DNA of 64,000 nucleotides from assembly GCF_001640805.2 (NCBI RefSeq), contig NC_066852.1, positions 2,558,774-2,622,773 on the forward strand. The letters run 5' to 3'. The DNA is from Lates calcarifer (lineage: Eukaryota > Chordata > Actinopteri > Centropomidae). Made by a program: the position numbers and the translations under genes. This document shows, in pieces, positions 49,515 through 62,683 of the stretch (the first letter of the stretch is position 1; each line of letters starts with the position of its first letter). The notes beneath the pieces are model-generated. The model did no database searches. It had not been told where the DNA came from and worked only from the letters and a program-made list of their open reading frames with translations.

Positions 49515-52290
49515 TCCTTGTTACTATCAAAGACTAAGCATGATATAAGATGATGCCATTTCATTTAAGTTTAAAACTGTACAGTGCTTTTACTTTTTAT
49601 ATACTAAGTGTAAAAACATTACAGTATGAAACTCAGCACAGTATGTAGTTTATGCTGTTAAGCTACGGTTGCATCCAGGTGTTGGACGTTTAAACAAACT
49701 GAAATCACACACACAGGTGTTTCCAGCACCAAATACACAAGACTGAGCAGAAATTTTATCACGTATCTGATCAAAATCATCATAATAAACTCTTCCGAGA
49801 ACTGTGTGTTTCGATCCAAGAAAGAGCTGTCTGAGGTCAGTTAACGGTTCACTGATGGTTCAAACAGGGTCACATATGAAATAATTACAGCTACAATTTA
49901 CATCTCAGTGTTTATCAGTGTTGATTTTTTTGAGTGCTTTGTGTGTGAGCTTGTATATCACACCTCTCGTTTGGGGTTTTGGCATTTCAGGGGTGAGACC
50001 TGTTTTCTGGGTAAGAGAAGGTTTTCAGGGTTTTTCACTCGTTTCTTTTTGGGGACTAATTTGAATTTTGGATCTCAAGAGTGACAACATTTTGCCCTGG
50101 TCATCGCTTCTTTTAGTTTGTTATGGTAAGCATGAGGTGAAGTGAGAGAAGAAAATAACAATGAACTGCCAAGAGCAAAGCGTTGTGTATGGGTGAATAA
50201 ACAGGTGCAGCACAGAATGTAACCAGAATCTCACAGGTTTGTTGTTGCCATCATTTAACTACTTACAAGTCTTTACCTGTCGAACATCTCAATGATGCAT
50301 GGTATCTTCAGATGTATTAAACTGCAAACCAAAAAAGAAAAAAGGACATTTTTTAGACTGTTCAGAGAAAAACGTTCTGCAGGACATGAGAAATACTGAA
50401 AATGCTGTGTTATTTTGTCAGGACGTAAAAATATGGAATACAAAATAAATGATAAAATGTGTTTATTATGACAGATAATAAACATAATTTAATTTGAATG
50501 AACTGTGTTACCTTTGTAGCATCGTGTAAATTTAGTTTACTTGACTTGAATGTTCAGTCAATGTATGAAGGACGACAAAAGTACATCACACCAAAAAAAA
50601 GAAAGAAATCCCTTAAGGCATTTTGAAGTGACAGATTCTCCCATTAATTTGCTTGATGATGTTTTGATTAGAAAAGGTTGTTGAGCTCATTAGTGTTTTG
50701 TGTGTGTGTGAGTGTGTGTGTGTGTCTAGTCTGTATCTGTACATGCGTGTAGTTTGTCTCGTGCGTTTCTGTGTAAATGCTTGCATCTTAATTACTGGGA
50801 GTTGGTATCATTTCTACCTCATGTCAGGAGATTTGCCTCCAACGCTCTCCCAGGGCTCTTCTGTCTGTCTCTGTCTTCATTAAGTGAACATCAGGTGCAA
50901 ATTAGCCCAGAATAACTTGTCCCTAATATAAATATGGCTCCCTGCCAAATAGAGGAAACAGTCTTGACTGGCAACCAGAGGAGAGAGCGTGAGCTCTGAC
51001 TTCTACTGCCACCTGGTGGTGAGTTAGGTGTCTTACACCTTCCACTTGGTCCCTCTCTACATGAGCAGCCCACCTCTGCTCTCTGCTGGCAGGTGATCTA
51101 CATTGAAGCTGATGGTAGCCTAAGGTGATGTTATGGCTGATCATGTCAGCGCTGCCAGACGATGAAACGCTTCTTCCCCAGCAGCCTGGGAGAGGTGTGT
51201 GTGAATTTTGAGGAGCTTCTTTTTAGAAACAGAATTAGTTTTTTTTTTTCTTGTTTCTTTTTATACTTTGGCAGAGTTGTACCGCCACAGGGGGGGAGGG
51301 GGAGAGACAAGAGTACAAATGCAACATATACCTGTTGTCAGAATCACCTTGCTGACATGGAGTTGCAGGCTCTGTCCAAACACTGATGTCTCAAAAAAAC
51401 GCCCTCTCGCCTTTCATCTGCACTGACGGAGGCGGATTGAAGAGGTGAAGCCGTGCGGAGATCAAAGCCTTCACCTGGATTCATCCAGTCGAGCTCTTTC
51501 ATCACAGGTGCTGCTTATGTTCTGTTTGCATTACAGGAACATGTGTAGTATGTCCAGACTTCCTCATGAAGAAGACATTTACCAAATAGTTTCTGTGTTT
51601 AGACATTTGTTTTGATTTTACATTTATATCTTTGACTTTGAATATGTTATATGACATGAGACACAATAGAGATTATACCTACTTTCTGTTCTATGTCATG
51701 ACAGAATATATGTGTGTTTATTTAGGATGTCATTTATGAAGCAAAAAATGTCAATTAAAACTTCTCAGAGGTAACAGTGTACCACTTTCTCTGTTTAAAA
51801 TTATTGCAAACTGAATATTTGGGGGTTTTAGGCCCCCAAAAACAGGCAATTAGAAGACTTCACCTTGATCTCTGGGAACTTGTGACAGGTTGGAACTTAA
51901 AAATCCCAGCTGATACATAGAAAATTTTATTTTATTTTTCATTATTTTTTTCCTCGTTTGAGTATCAGTGATTAACTTTTCATGAAAAACCTTTTCTTGT
52001 TCTCAAGGACGAATGGGTTCCTTTATAGTCATTCATTCATTCACTCAGTCATTCATTCAACAGGGTTCATGTGCTGCATCTAAAATTCAAATCCACTCTT
52101 TTGAGAGGATATGAACCTCAGTGGAGGTTAAGGGGGTGAGGCTGAGAGCGGGGGATAAATACAGAGAAGGAAAGAGAAGAAATACTGTATATGGATTTAG
52201 GAGATTATTGGCAGCAGTGGACTCTGTATAAATCACATTTCCTGGTGAATAAGGCACATTTAATGTGCATTTCAATAATTCAACATGCAG
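49515..52290. other. Gene-free interval
   Basis: AT-rich DNA with GT-rich sequence at 50699-50724 and a poly(T) run at 51239-51250. A unique-looking block at 50870-50945 with TAATATAAATATGG could be regulatory. No gene or named repeat was recognised. Confidence 0.4.
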
Positions 52291-52291
52291 G

Positions 52292-52320
52292 TACACACAC
52301 ACACACACACACACACACAC
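52292..52320. repeat. (CA)n microsatellite
   Basis: CA array of 14 units, first of a dense series to 53518. Confidence 0.95.
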
Positions 52321-52417
52321 TTTTAAAGCTGCTAAGCCTGAAATCCCTGCAGCTCAGCCTTTTCCTGCACCACAGAGCAGCCCTGAGGGTCACTCATGTA
52401 ATCATCATCTCATCAGA

Positions 52418-52418
<1 letters not shown>

Positions 52419-52455
<37 letters not shown>
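52419..52455. repeat. (CA)n microsatellite
   Basis: CA array of 18 units. Confidence 0.95.
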
Positions 52456-52457
<2 letters not shown>

Positions 52458-53024
52458 TGGCTGAAAGTGTTAAAATTCTGGCCACTACTAGATAAACATC
52501 CATCACAAGATGGTCGAGCTGTTGGTTATTGAATCTCATCATTGTCTACTTTGAACTGAATTTGTCATCCATTGTTTTCACAGCATCCTTCATGTAAACA
52601 TGTTTTGTTAAACCTGTTGCAGTTTGAAACTTGTCTCTGATACGTTACAAGTCAACTTACTTTATAATCATGTGTCAAGGAAGGACACATGTCCCACTTT
52701 TAGCCTTTTAGCCCTCTGACAAATTAATATAAAGATGACAAAGAGGCAACAGGTCCAACTTTTTGTTTGTTTATTTCACGTGCAATAATTGAAAGATTTT
52801 AAATCAATTTCGCAACTTGAGCTACAAATAGGTCTGCAGTGTGAACGCAACCACAGAAATACACACACTGACACAATACTCAACACCCCTCCCCACACAC
52901 ACACACACCCTCACGTCATCTGACGCCCCTTCGACGTGCACCAGCACCCCACTCTCACAGCCCCTCCCGCCCAGCCCAGAACCAAACGCACCCCCATGAG
53001 AACCGGCTGAAAGTGGGGAGGCAC

Positions 53025-53141
53025 AGTGTGTGTGTGTGTGTGTCCCAAGGGTGCAGCGGATTAGCTGTGGTCTCTCTGGAGGGGTCATTAGGCAGCTATC
53101 TCTGATCTGTCCGATGCACACACACACACACACACACACAC
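53025..53141. repeat. (GT)n followed by (CA)n, inverted pair
   Basis: (GT)n at 53025-53042 and (CA)n at 53116-53141 are about 75 bases apart and complementary, so the pair could fold into a hairpin. Confidence 0.9.
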
Positions 53142-53224
53142 GCACTGCTCTTTCTTGGCTGGCTCGCATCTGTTTACCATATAGAACCATGTTGCAGGAG
53201 GAAATCTGACACCTCGTCACCTCA

Positions 53225-53487
53225 ACTTGTGAAGACTCGGGAGGTGTGTGTGTGTGGTCTAGGTATTCCTTGTGGGGACCTAGCTCTGTTTACACAGTCA
53301 TATTATGGGGACTTGTCCTTTTTATTCACGTTATGGGGACTTGCTTTTTGTCCCTGTAACATAAGTCATTAAATTCTAAGGTGAAGACGTTTTCAGGTTT
53401 GGGTTATGCAACTAATCCTTAAGGTTAAGTTTATAGTAAGTCTCCAGGAAATGAATGTCAGCCAATGTGACGTCCCCTGAAGCCATG

Positions 53488-53490
<3 letters not shown>
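53225..53490 (+). repeat. GT-microsatellite-linked fish repeat, copy 1 (family D)
   Basis: Starts with GT-rich sequence, then TCCTTGTGGGGACC, two further TTATGGGGACTTG phrases, GGTTAAGTTTATAG and CCAGGAAATGAATGTCAGCC, then GTCCCCTGAAG, and runs directly into (GT)n at 53489-53518. This is a repeat I know from many fish genomes, with a GTGGGGACC start, GGTTA words, AAATGAATGTAAGTCAATG and a GT array. A second copy lies at 55140-55250. Confidence 0.7.

Positions 53491-53518
<28 letters not shown>
53489..53518. repeat. (GT)n microsatellite
   Basis: GT array of 15 units at the right end of a family D repeat. Confidence 0.95.
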
Positions 53519-55139
53519 GCCACACTGGACGACTGTGGCGCAATCTAGTAGCCACATTACAAGCACCCACGCACACACGTATGCACACACAAATTACCAA
53601 AAAAGAAAAAAAAGAAATGCTTTGTCACTTATCTCTCACGGTGTCCAGCAATTTTGTTTGACCAGGTTTTGAGATATCTGTGTTTACAATTCCTGCTTCC
53701 GCTTTGACACGGCAGAGCGCAGCTGAATGAAATTTTTTCCTGTAGTACTCCAGACACTGAAAAAATACTTTAAAAGAATTCATGAGCAACATCTCTCTCC
53801 AGAATTAACATCCCTAATTAATAGTGATAGAACACAATGTCAGCATCTCTATCTCCTGTTACTTTACCTCCTCAGCTGTTTTATTGTGTTACAGTAAAAA
53901 ATGCTCTATATTGTCCAGCAGAGGGAGGTGTGACCCACTGACAGGAGATGCTGCTGTCAACCCCATAGGCTGTGTTTACACATGACAAGCAAATGTGGCT
54001 GTAATCTGCAATTTAGTTCACGTGGCAGATCAGGTTGTTTTCTGAACAATGTTTTTCAAAGCACATTCAGATTCAAAGTGACTGAACTCTGATTTCTGTG
54101 CTCACATGTGGCACAGATCATTTGCTGGAGGTACGAGCAGGGACATCATCTGATGAAATATGTAAATCTGATAGTTGGTCAAGATGTTGTATGATGAAAA
54201 CTTGGTGCTGCTCTATAGTTTTCTATTAACGTTCAACAGCTGGGTAAGTTTAATGTCTCATGATTCACTTTCAGAGAGCTGTTATTTCACGTACGTAGAT
54301 TTACCTTTCCCATACTTGTTTGAAAGGGACGATCACCGCCGACAAGGCCCGGCTTGAACCTTCTATTGCTTCACTTTACAAAGTGAGAACAATGATGAAG
54401 ACAAAAACCACTGATCCTTTAAGTCACGTAAACTCTTTCTTCAATCCCCTCCCATCAGACAAGTGATAGTGTACATAAGAAAATATAGAATTACTCACTG
54501 TAGAGACAGAGCCCACCCTATAGATTAGAAAATTATTTTATATAGATTTACCGTTACAGTCTCTTTTATCACACACTGGAATCTTACACAATTTGTGGTG
54601 TTGTGTGCTGGAAATTCCGATAGAGACTCGATATCCTGTCTTTTTGAGTTTTACTGATTCAATTTCATCCTTGTTGACATTGCAATTAATTATTGAACCC
54701 AAGATGTGTGACGCAAACACGGCCTTTGATGCCCTACTGATACTGATATCACCTGTCATGGCAGAGATGTAGCTTGACAAGATAGCATCTAAAACAAATA
54801 ATCTATGTATAATAAAATCCTTTATAACAAGAAATAATAAGATATAGAAGCTGTGAAGGTTTAATTATCCTAAATTAAAGGGCAAATTTAAAAGAGGTCT
54901 TTGCACAGACTGAGGACTGTGGATTTGGAGACAAAAATCACTTTAGGAGGGGATCACTTCACTGCCAGTGTGGTCCCGTGATTCAGTCATTGAGGGAACC
55001 AGTCCTTTAATATCAGGTATGTTGGTGCTTTGAAATGGGTATAAAGTGTATTGGATGTGATAACCCAGCTCCGCTTCGCCATTAAAAACCTGTTGCCCAC
55101 TTCCCACAAGGTTAACCTTGTATTAATTAATGAATTAAA

Positions 55140-55250
55140 GGTCTGGGGTTAAATGTGCAGCAGTTATGGTTAAAGTTAGAGGAAACCTCTCGGGAATGAA
55201 TCTAACCCAGTAAAATGTTCTCACAAGTGACAAAAGTGTGTGTGTGCGCT
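55140..55250 (+). repeat. GT-microsatellite-linked fish repeat, copy 2 (family D), partial
   Basis: GGTTAAAGTTAGAGG, CTCTCGGGAATGAATCTAAC and TGTTCTCACAAGTGAC followed by AAAAGTGTGTGTGTG match the right half of the repeat at 53225-53490, including the transition into GT repeats. Confidence 0.6.
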
Positions 55251-55474
55251 GGTATGACAGAGTGTATAGCTCTGAATGTCAGTGTTTGGACAGTTGGTTA
55301 GCTTTAGCATCCATTCATCACAGTTTCATACAGTAACTGTCAGAATAAACCCTGGTCAAAGGTCGCGGCATATCACCGCTTTTGTTGCTGTAATCTCAGA
55401 GAAAACAATCTAAACTGAGCAATGACAAAGCAAACAGCCCACACATCTCCAGTTTCTCTTCCTGTCTCACAAGT

Positions 55475-55645
55475 CAAGTCCTGTGAAGTTTTATTTATAC
55501 TGCCCTAATATCAGAAATCACAAGTTTGCCTTAAGGAGCCTCAGAATCTGTACAACATACAACACTTTATGTCCTTAAACCCTCAGTTCAAAAAGGAAAA
55601 ACTCCTGCCCAGCCGAAAAACTCAATGGCCAAAAAATGGAAGAAG
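55475..55645 (+). repeat. Decayed fish interspersed repeat, copy 2 (family E)
   Basis: Ordered phrases GTTTTATTTATACTGCCC, AATCACAAGTTTGCCTTAAG, AATCTGTACAACATACAAC, TTAAACCCTC, AGGAAAAACTCC and AAAAAATGGAAGAAGCTCC match a repeat common in percomorphs. Copy 1 is at 30970-31085. Confidence 0.7.
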
Positions 55646-55649
55646 CTCC

Positions 55650-57731
55650 GGGTCCAAGCAGTTCAGGAGGTTTTGGCATAGAGAAAACAAAGCCTATCAA
55701 TCACTTGATCAAGCTCTGATGGCATAGGCCCACTCACTGGACTGAAACAGTGGTGTATATTACCCATGATCCCCTGCTTCTGCAGCAGGAAGTGCTATTG
55801 CTGTAAGAAACACACCAAACTCTGTTTCTAATTCTTGATATTTCCGTCAGTTTCCTGGCTGGATATCAGAGATGAACGCTGGTTTTTAATGACTTCTGAA
55901 GTCTTTTTAACTGATGTACAGTTCAGCTTTAGTCTTGAACTTGCTGGATCTGATTCCAGCAGTTTAAAGCTGCTAAGTTTTGCACTTCTTGCTCTATCTA
56001 ACTACAGTCAGCTGGAAGAATCTCCTGCTAGAACAGTGATAATGACAGAGGCACCATTCTCCCTATTACAAGTCAGTGTACCATCAAACTGATTCTGAAG
56101 CTGGTATCTTTTAAGTAAAATGGTTCCATGATGGTTTAACAGTATTTCAAAAAAGGAAAGAAAGAAATCTGAGGATGATTTGTGATGCTAACAACTGTAA
56201 CCAAGGGGTGTGTTCAGAAATCACTTCCACCAGCAGTGTTTTTCCATCTTTATCTTTTGTCTTTATCTCTTATCTTTCTGTGTCTGTCGCAGCATTTTAT
56301 GAAATAAGATTAAAGCTCATCAAACATGTTTCTGTGTTAAGTTGTGTTATGCTTGGGTTGACTGGAGTAGTTTTGGTCTATGAACACTGTTAAACTGGTC
56401 GAGCAATCATCAGGACCAGCTCTCTGCTGTTAGGAGTGGGAGTCGCTTTGTTTTCCATCAAACCAAAATTTAATTGACTAATTTTGGATTTTGATTAATA
56501 ATGGAAACTGGTCTAGTTTTGCTCTAAATTGTCAGTGCCCAGGTCTGACAGTAATATTCAAGATACAGCAGGCATTTCTCACTCCATGTTCTTCATTGTC
56601 TCTCTCTCTATCACTTCCTCCAGATGCGTAATCAGTCCAGATCTTTAAAACGTGCATTGTTTGCAGGCATGTGTGAGCACATTGCTGAGTCTGACTCAGC
56701 ATGATTACATAGGCCGGCACACGTCAGTGATGAAGTCGCAGCTGACGCCCACTAAACGGACAAAGAAATATGTTGCTTGAGTGAGAACAAGGGTGAGTGG
56801 AAAACTCCTCTGACTTCCTCTGGTTGCACAGCAGCTGCTCTGTGGCAGAAACACAACAACTTTAATGCTCCTAATTAGTTTTGATAGACTGCTATTCATA
56901 CTTTTTGGACGTACAAACTCCCCTCACAAAAACCACTGCAACTTGCTTTTTTCCCCTCATATTCCCCTTAATCCATGAACATTTTCATACTCTTCTCTTG
57001 AAACTCTGTGTGTGTTCCAAGTTGGATTCACCAAACTCTCTGAACTGCACCACCATGTCTTAAAGAGCTCATTTCAGACTGATGAATGGCACCTGTTCAT
57101 GAGGGGGTGTGTGTAATCAGCACCCCTAAACTTACCATATAAGGCTGCTTGTTCCGGTTCATATGAGGGAAAGTTTCTTTCACAAAAACGAGTAAAAAGA
57201 AGAATTTGACACTGCAGAGCTTCAAGTCCTGTCCTGAAATCAGCAAACAAAAACATAATAGACAGCTGCTTCCTATCAACTACTGAGATGTATAAGCTGC
57301 TGCAAAATAGGTTGATGAAAATACCAAACTCTAAGAACCTCTCAGTAATTTGGCAAGCTATGATAATGATCAGAATCTAACATTTTGCATTGAGTTTGTT
57401 ATGTTTAAGTTTTAATTAAATTGTTTTCTGTAGAATATTGTGAACTCCAAATCCATTCATGTTGAGCCGTTATGTTTTCCTCTGTGAAGATAAGTTTATC
57501 TGATCGTGAGTCATAGGACAGGTCTGGACCACTTGTGAGTTTTGCTTGTACTGAAACTTACTGTAAAATCCGGTTTTCACAGGTGAAAACCAGTCGTCTC
57601 TAATGGATCAACCTTTGAGAACAGTTAGAGATGCTTCCGCTGTAGTGCTTATAGTCTCCTGTGGGTTTATCTAAAATCTCGCGTGCACTAAAAGATTTTT
57701 AAAACATTAACCGATTTAGAAAATGCAAGGG

Positions 57732-57764
<33 letters not shown>

Positions 57765-60579
57765 CTAATAATGACAGATTTCAGTTTTGTTCTTAGAATG
57801 TGTGATGTGCAACGAGAAGACCAACACATCCACACCACACACTAACAGGTTCTGTCCACCAACAACCAGAGTCTGGACTCTCAAAACTCAAAATCTTGAG
57901 TGGTCAAACATGGCGGGTGACAGTGTCTCTCATTTGTTGTGCTCCTGTCTTCAGTCAGCTTGCTTCCTGATTGGTTATCGTTCCGTTCCACGTGAAAATC
58001 GAGTGCGTGCTTAAATTTCCTCTGCGTTCCTTCATAAAAGAACTTATCAAATCTACTTATATTAAACATGATGTGTAAGCATGTTTACAATGTGCATAAT
58101 AATGTATAAAAACAAGGACACACAGTGCATGAAACATTGTACAAATTTCTACCTCAAAGTTTTGTGAGATCTGTGGACTTGAAAAAAGTAAAGTAAAAGT
58201 AAAGTAAGTAATTCTTTGTTATTAATTTCTGTTAACTGGATCCATTTTTTGTCATTCAAACTGCAGTTTTTTTTCTTAGCAGGACCTAGTTTTAGTTAAT
58301 GGGGGAAGGGAGAGCGAGGCTGCCCATTAGCAAAAGCCATTAAATCAAGTCAAAGGACATGCAGCGTCATGTAGTATTATCAAACAGCATCTAATGCTTC
58401 ACATGAAATTCGTCACATCTCTGTCTGAAGACAAGCTCTCAGGAAATGTACAATCTCTCATTCCTGGTTAATGTATCCTTTAAGAAAGAAATTGGTATTA
58501 CCTTGAAATGGGGAAAGCTCTGTCTTTTAATCTCTAGATCAGATCACTTATTGTAAGTGGGAATGGTCTGTTTTGTAAACACACACGGATGGATGATTGT
58601 TTTCTGCCAAACTTCTCAGAGTGTATCGTGCCTCCAGAAAAGCCTGAGCGAGAGAAAGAGGTTTTTCCTTGGAGGGGTTTGGCAAGACATAAAATGCCAG
58701 TAAGCAGAACCCTAAAAAGTCAAAAGGTTAAAAAGTTGGATCAAATCTAGTAACCACCAAACTGTCCCTCCTCCTGTGTCTGCGCTAATATTATCATCTA
58801 TTCGAGCAGAAGCATCACCTGCTGCTCGTTGCTCCTCCAACACCAATATATAACACGCATGGGTGATCATCCACAGCTACATGCAAGCCATTATCAGAAA
58901 AAGAAGCTGCTATCTTTGTATCTAAAGCCAAATGGCCCTGACATTGTTTTTCAGCTCTTAAAGAAGATATCTGACCACGGCTCACGCACTGTCTGAACAC
59001 TTCACTTGAATCTGCTCGCTGCCCTGCAGCTGTCGTACTTTTTCCTTTACCGTGGTTTGGTTGCGGTTGCTAAAACACAGTTTGATTGTGCAGTTGAATC
59101 ACCAGACTTTGTGCTTCCACCAATCAGGATTCTTCAGTAAAGCGTGGAATGTTGTTTGTGACGCAGTAGAGGGAAGTGCACCACTTGCTACTGTTGGTGC
59201 GTGTGGACAGGGATCAAACAAACTCTTTCTCTCTTTGCTAGCATTTGTTCAAACATGTAAGTGCATTATCTCTGGCTCGGCTCTTCCCTCAGGCAGCTCT
59301 TACATGTGTGCAAATAATAGGCAATTATCAGCATAACGCATAATACTGAGATGTTTACATGGTTTGTTTATAGTGTCTTTTCAAAAACTTCCATTTCCAT
59401 GCTGTAAACAGTTAGATGAATAACTGAAACGCCCTCCATTTTACTTGACGTCATTTTCCATTCATGGTGTGATTGTCTTTTTGAATGATTGCAATAAGAA
59501 AACTGGAAAAGGAGACGAACTTATTCATTCAAAGTTTTGTTATCTAATCGCTAATCAGTGGTACCTCAGGCTTGGTTTCTCATTCTAAATAGCCCAAGTG
59601 TCTGTGTTTGCAGGTGAGTTTGTGAGAACGTAAAATTGAAAGCAAATATGGTTTAAATATTTCTGGACCTCTGGTGGGATACACACCAATCAACATCATC
59701 TCATGTCCGTCAGTAGAGAAAATCCATGCAGTAATTTGTGATGGTAGATTTGAGATTTAAAATTCAAAAGAGAAACTATATTAACAAATCCCTAAAATGT
59801 GGAGGAGAGCACAGCACAGGCGTATCCTATCTGAAGGTTTATCAGATGGTAACGCCTGTAGAAATCCCTTTAATCTCTTTATAACTCAATGAAGTGATAC
59901 ATGTAAATGCATCCAGAAAGTTGTCAGTAAAACAGCCCTGCCTTTATGTTAAAGCTCCCACTTATTCTGGCTGACTACAGTCAGTCATCTACAGTAACAA
60001 TAAAACTTGAGACACAATGTCCGAAGCTTCTCAGTAAACCCATGTAAATATTTTGACAGACATCTGCAGATAAAATAGTTTTTCCTCCTTCTTCTGCTTT
60101 GCTCAACTAAAGTCATGGACTGTTTTTTTTTTTTTTTTTCAGTTCAGACAGTTGCTGTTTCAATGCCAAGCTGCTCAGAGTTAATCAATGTCATGTCTAT
60201 GATTCATCTGTCACTGGGGAAAGGTAAATATGCATTTTGACAATAGCCCAACCACTGTAATTTACCTTTAGAATTTAACTACCAAGAAATCTTTTATGGA
60301 GATGTCTGAATAATTCCAAGAAAAATGTCAGTAAACTGCATTTAACAAGCCAGTTTAACAAGCTTGCTTCTCTGAGGTGCTTTCTTCCTAGCAAGTTAGT
60401 GATAGTGAGAGTGTGAGTAGAAACATAATGAGGCTGTAAAGGTGGACTGGTGAGTAGATCAGTTTTCGTGTTCGGTTTTATGTCGTTGACTCGTTAGTAA
60501 CCGCCTTTTTTAAGACATGAAAAAGCTTCCAACATCAGGAGTGGGGAATTTTCTGACATATAATAAAACATAAAAAATA
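55650..60579. other. Gene-free interval
   Basis: AT-rich DNA with (CA)n at 57733-57763, an (AAAGT)-like short repeat at 58185-58210 and a poly(T) run at 60123-60139. Unique-looking blocks at 58310-58450 and 59270-59345 have homeodomain-type AT words but nothing that identifies them. No coding exon was recognised. Confidence 0.4.
57733..57763. repeat. (CA)n microsatellite
   Basis: CA array of about 15 units. Confidence 0.95.
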
Positions 60580-60710
60580 TCTTGAGCTTGTGTTAAAATT
60601 GCAGACCTTATTTTGGCCATCTAACCAAAAACCCCATTCAAAAAACCCACTGACTTTGGGATGAAGGAACCAGTAGTGCTAAAATGCTAACTTACTTCCG
60701 GGTTTTAAGA
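60580..60710 (+). repeat. Decayed interspersed repeat, copy 2 (family C)
   Basis: CAGACCTTATTTTGGCC, AACCCACTGACTTTGGGATG, AAGGAACCAG and AAAATGCTAACTTACTTCCG follow the same order as the copy at 13860-14012. Confidence 0.55.
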
Positions 60711-61193
60711 CTTCTTCCTGCACCACTCTATTGGCTTTCAGTCAGTGACGTACAATCTTGTCAGACTACAGACCGGAAAGCCGAGAGTCAAATCAATGTA
60801 ATATGTCTAAGAAACAAGACTTATTTCATTCACTGTTTAAACTGTGTAGCTTCAGAGCTGTCAGCTTTAAACATTCTGCAGTTTGGTTTGTTTGTTTGCT
60901 TGTTTTAAAACCTGGCTCTTGTTCATACAGTCTCTTATACACATCGGGTGGATTAACTTAGAAATCAGTTCCATCACTGTAGAAATACTGGACATGAGTC
61001 TGTTGGACGCAGCTGAAGGACGTGACTGATTTATCTGGTTGGATTTCACAAGGTTTCATTAGAGTTTGTCCTTTTCTTCAACTTAAAAGCTAAAAAATTT
61101 TCATTCACTAAAAGGTTAAAACATCTCCAAGTTTTGTGTTACGCAGTAAAAATATCCTCCTGTTAATTTTAGCTGTCTCTGTTCATTGGTCTG

Positions 61194-61196
<3 letters not shown>

Positions 61197-61233
<37 letters not shown>
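61197..61233. repeat. (GT)n microsatellite
   Basis: GT array of about 18 units. Confidence 0.95.
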
Positions 61234-61234
<1 letters not shown>

Positions 61235-61239
61235 AGGAG

Positions 61240-61350
61240 TCTGGTGTCTTCCACAGTCAACCAGGCAGAACGCATTATCTCACTCATTATTAATGGCTGT
61301 CAATTTATCACACAACAACACTGCTGTAGGTAATTGGCCTGTGGACACGA
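61240..61350. other. Candidate conserved non-coding block
   Basis: Immediately after the GT array, a unique-looking block carries CTCATTATTAATGGCTGTCA and GGTAATTGGCCTGTGG, both homeodomain-type words. CTCATTATTAAT is close to the CTCATTAAT Brn3-type core. The role is inferred from motif content only. Confidence 0.22.
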
Positions 61351-62062
61351 TGCTCCACCTGCCACTGTCTTAACAACAGTCCACATGTCCAGCTGGAGCA
61401 GTTTAGGAGACTGTCCTCCTATTAAAACAGTCATTTTAATGATTATTACAGTTGTGTCTTTATTGTTAAGCAACATCACATGTGACACAACATTAGTCTT
61501 TTCAGAAAATGCCCCAAAGAGACATGTTTGTGTTCAAGTGACAACACCCTCTAGTGGCTGGAGTGATTATGACAGGATGAAATTAATTGTCATGTCCCCA
61601 TGACGACAATGTTCCCTTAACCTTCCTGGGTGTGGTTAATAGGGGGACAGGTGAATTCAGGAAAGGCAGGGTATCATAACTTGTGATTTAACCTTTACCA
61701 TAGTGCAGTGGCAGAATAAAGCAGCAGTGATTTTGTAATGCCTGTCAAGACACAGGCAAATGACGTCATCCTGCTGATAGTGGTGACAGATCTGTGTTTT
61801 TCTAGAGATCACGGACAAGCAACGCAATGTTGGACTTTGTTGTAAAAGTCCCATTGACAGAGACAGTGGTTGTCGATGAAGAGACCTTTTTTTTAGGTTC
61901 TTTAAATGCTGTCATCACATCTGTGGACGATCCCACTGAAACACCATGAACTGTATCTCCACAGAGACAAGGCCCTGACTGCACCAACAGGTTTGCATAC
62001 TGTGATAATAGCATTATGATGAACAATCGGAGAGGAGTTCTTTTGCTTCTTTATTCTCTTTA

Positions 62063-62065
<3 letters not shown>

Positions 62066-62099
<34 letters not shown>
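62066..62099. repeat. (CA)n microsatellite
   Basis: CA array of 17 units. Confidence 0.95.
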
Positions 62100-62103
<4 letters not shown>

Positions 62104-62683
62104 CGTCTCAGGTCTCCAGGGGTTTGCCTGCCAGTAAATGAAGCATCATTTGGCTGTCACCCGTTCAAAGGCGCATCATTTTACATTGTGGTCCACGGTG
62201 CTCCTGTTGACACACTGAGTGTCGTGACAGGGTGAAACACTGGTGTGACACTGACACCTGTTTGAAGAGCCAGAGAACCTGATGCTGACAGATCAGGAGC
62301 TCTGAATGGAGTGTGTGTGTGTGTGTGAACCTTTATGGCTCTTTGTCAGGACCAGTTTGAGCTCTATAGTTTGGGCTGAGGACATTTTGGTCGACCCTCA
62401 GTGCACTGAAAAGACATGAGCTGCCAAACTGAGATGTCCGTTTCATCAGTGGATGTGCATGTGTGCCAGCAAATATTTTTATGATGTTTGATTCAAAGTG
62501 AATCATCCACCCTGATCACTGCCCTGCCACAAGTTTACTGCCAGTTAAACGGCCGCAATGACTCAAATCAGGAAATCCAGTAATTCGCAGAAATGTACGC
62601 ACACAGTGATGTATATCAGCGCTGGCGCATCTGGTGTTTTATTTGCAGGAGTCACAGGTTGAGTATCACCACAGCCCTAAATG

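Noticed and set aside
28056..50913. A shared 14-base word, AATTAGCCCAGAAT, in two unique-looking blocks (28057-28070 and 50900-50913).
   Set aside because: Several shared 14-mers are expected by chance in 64 kb, and the flanks do not align convincingly.
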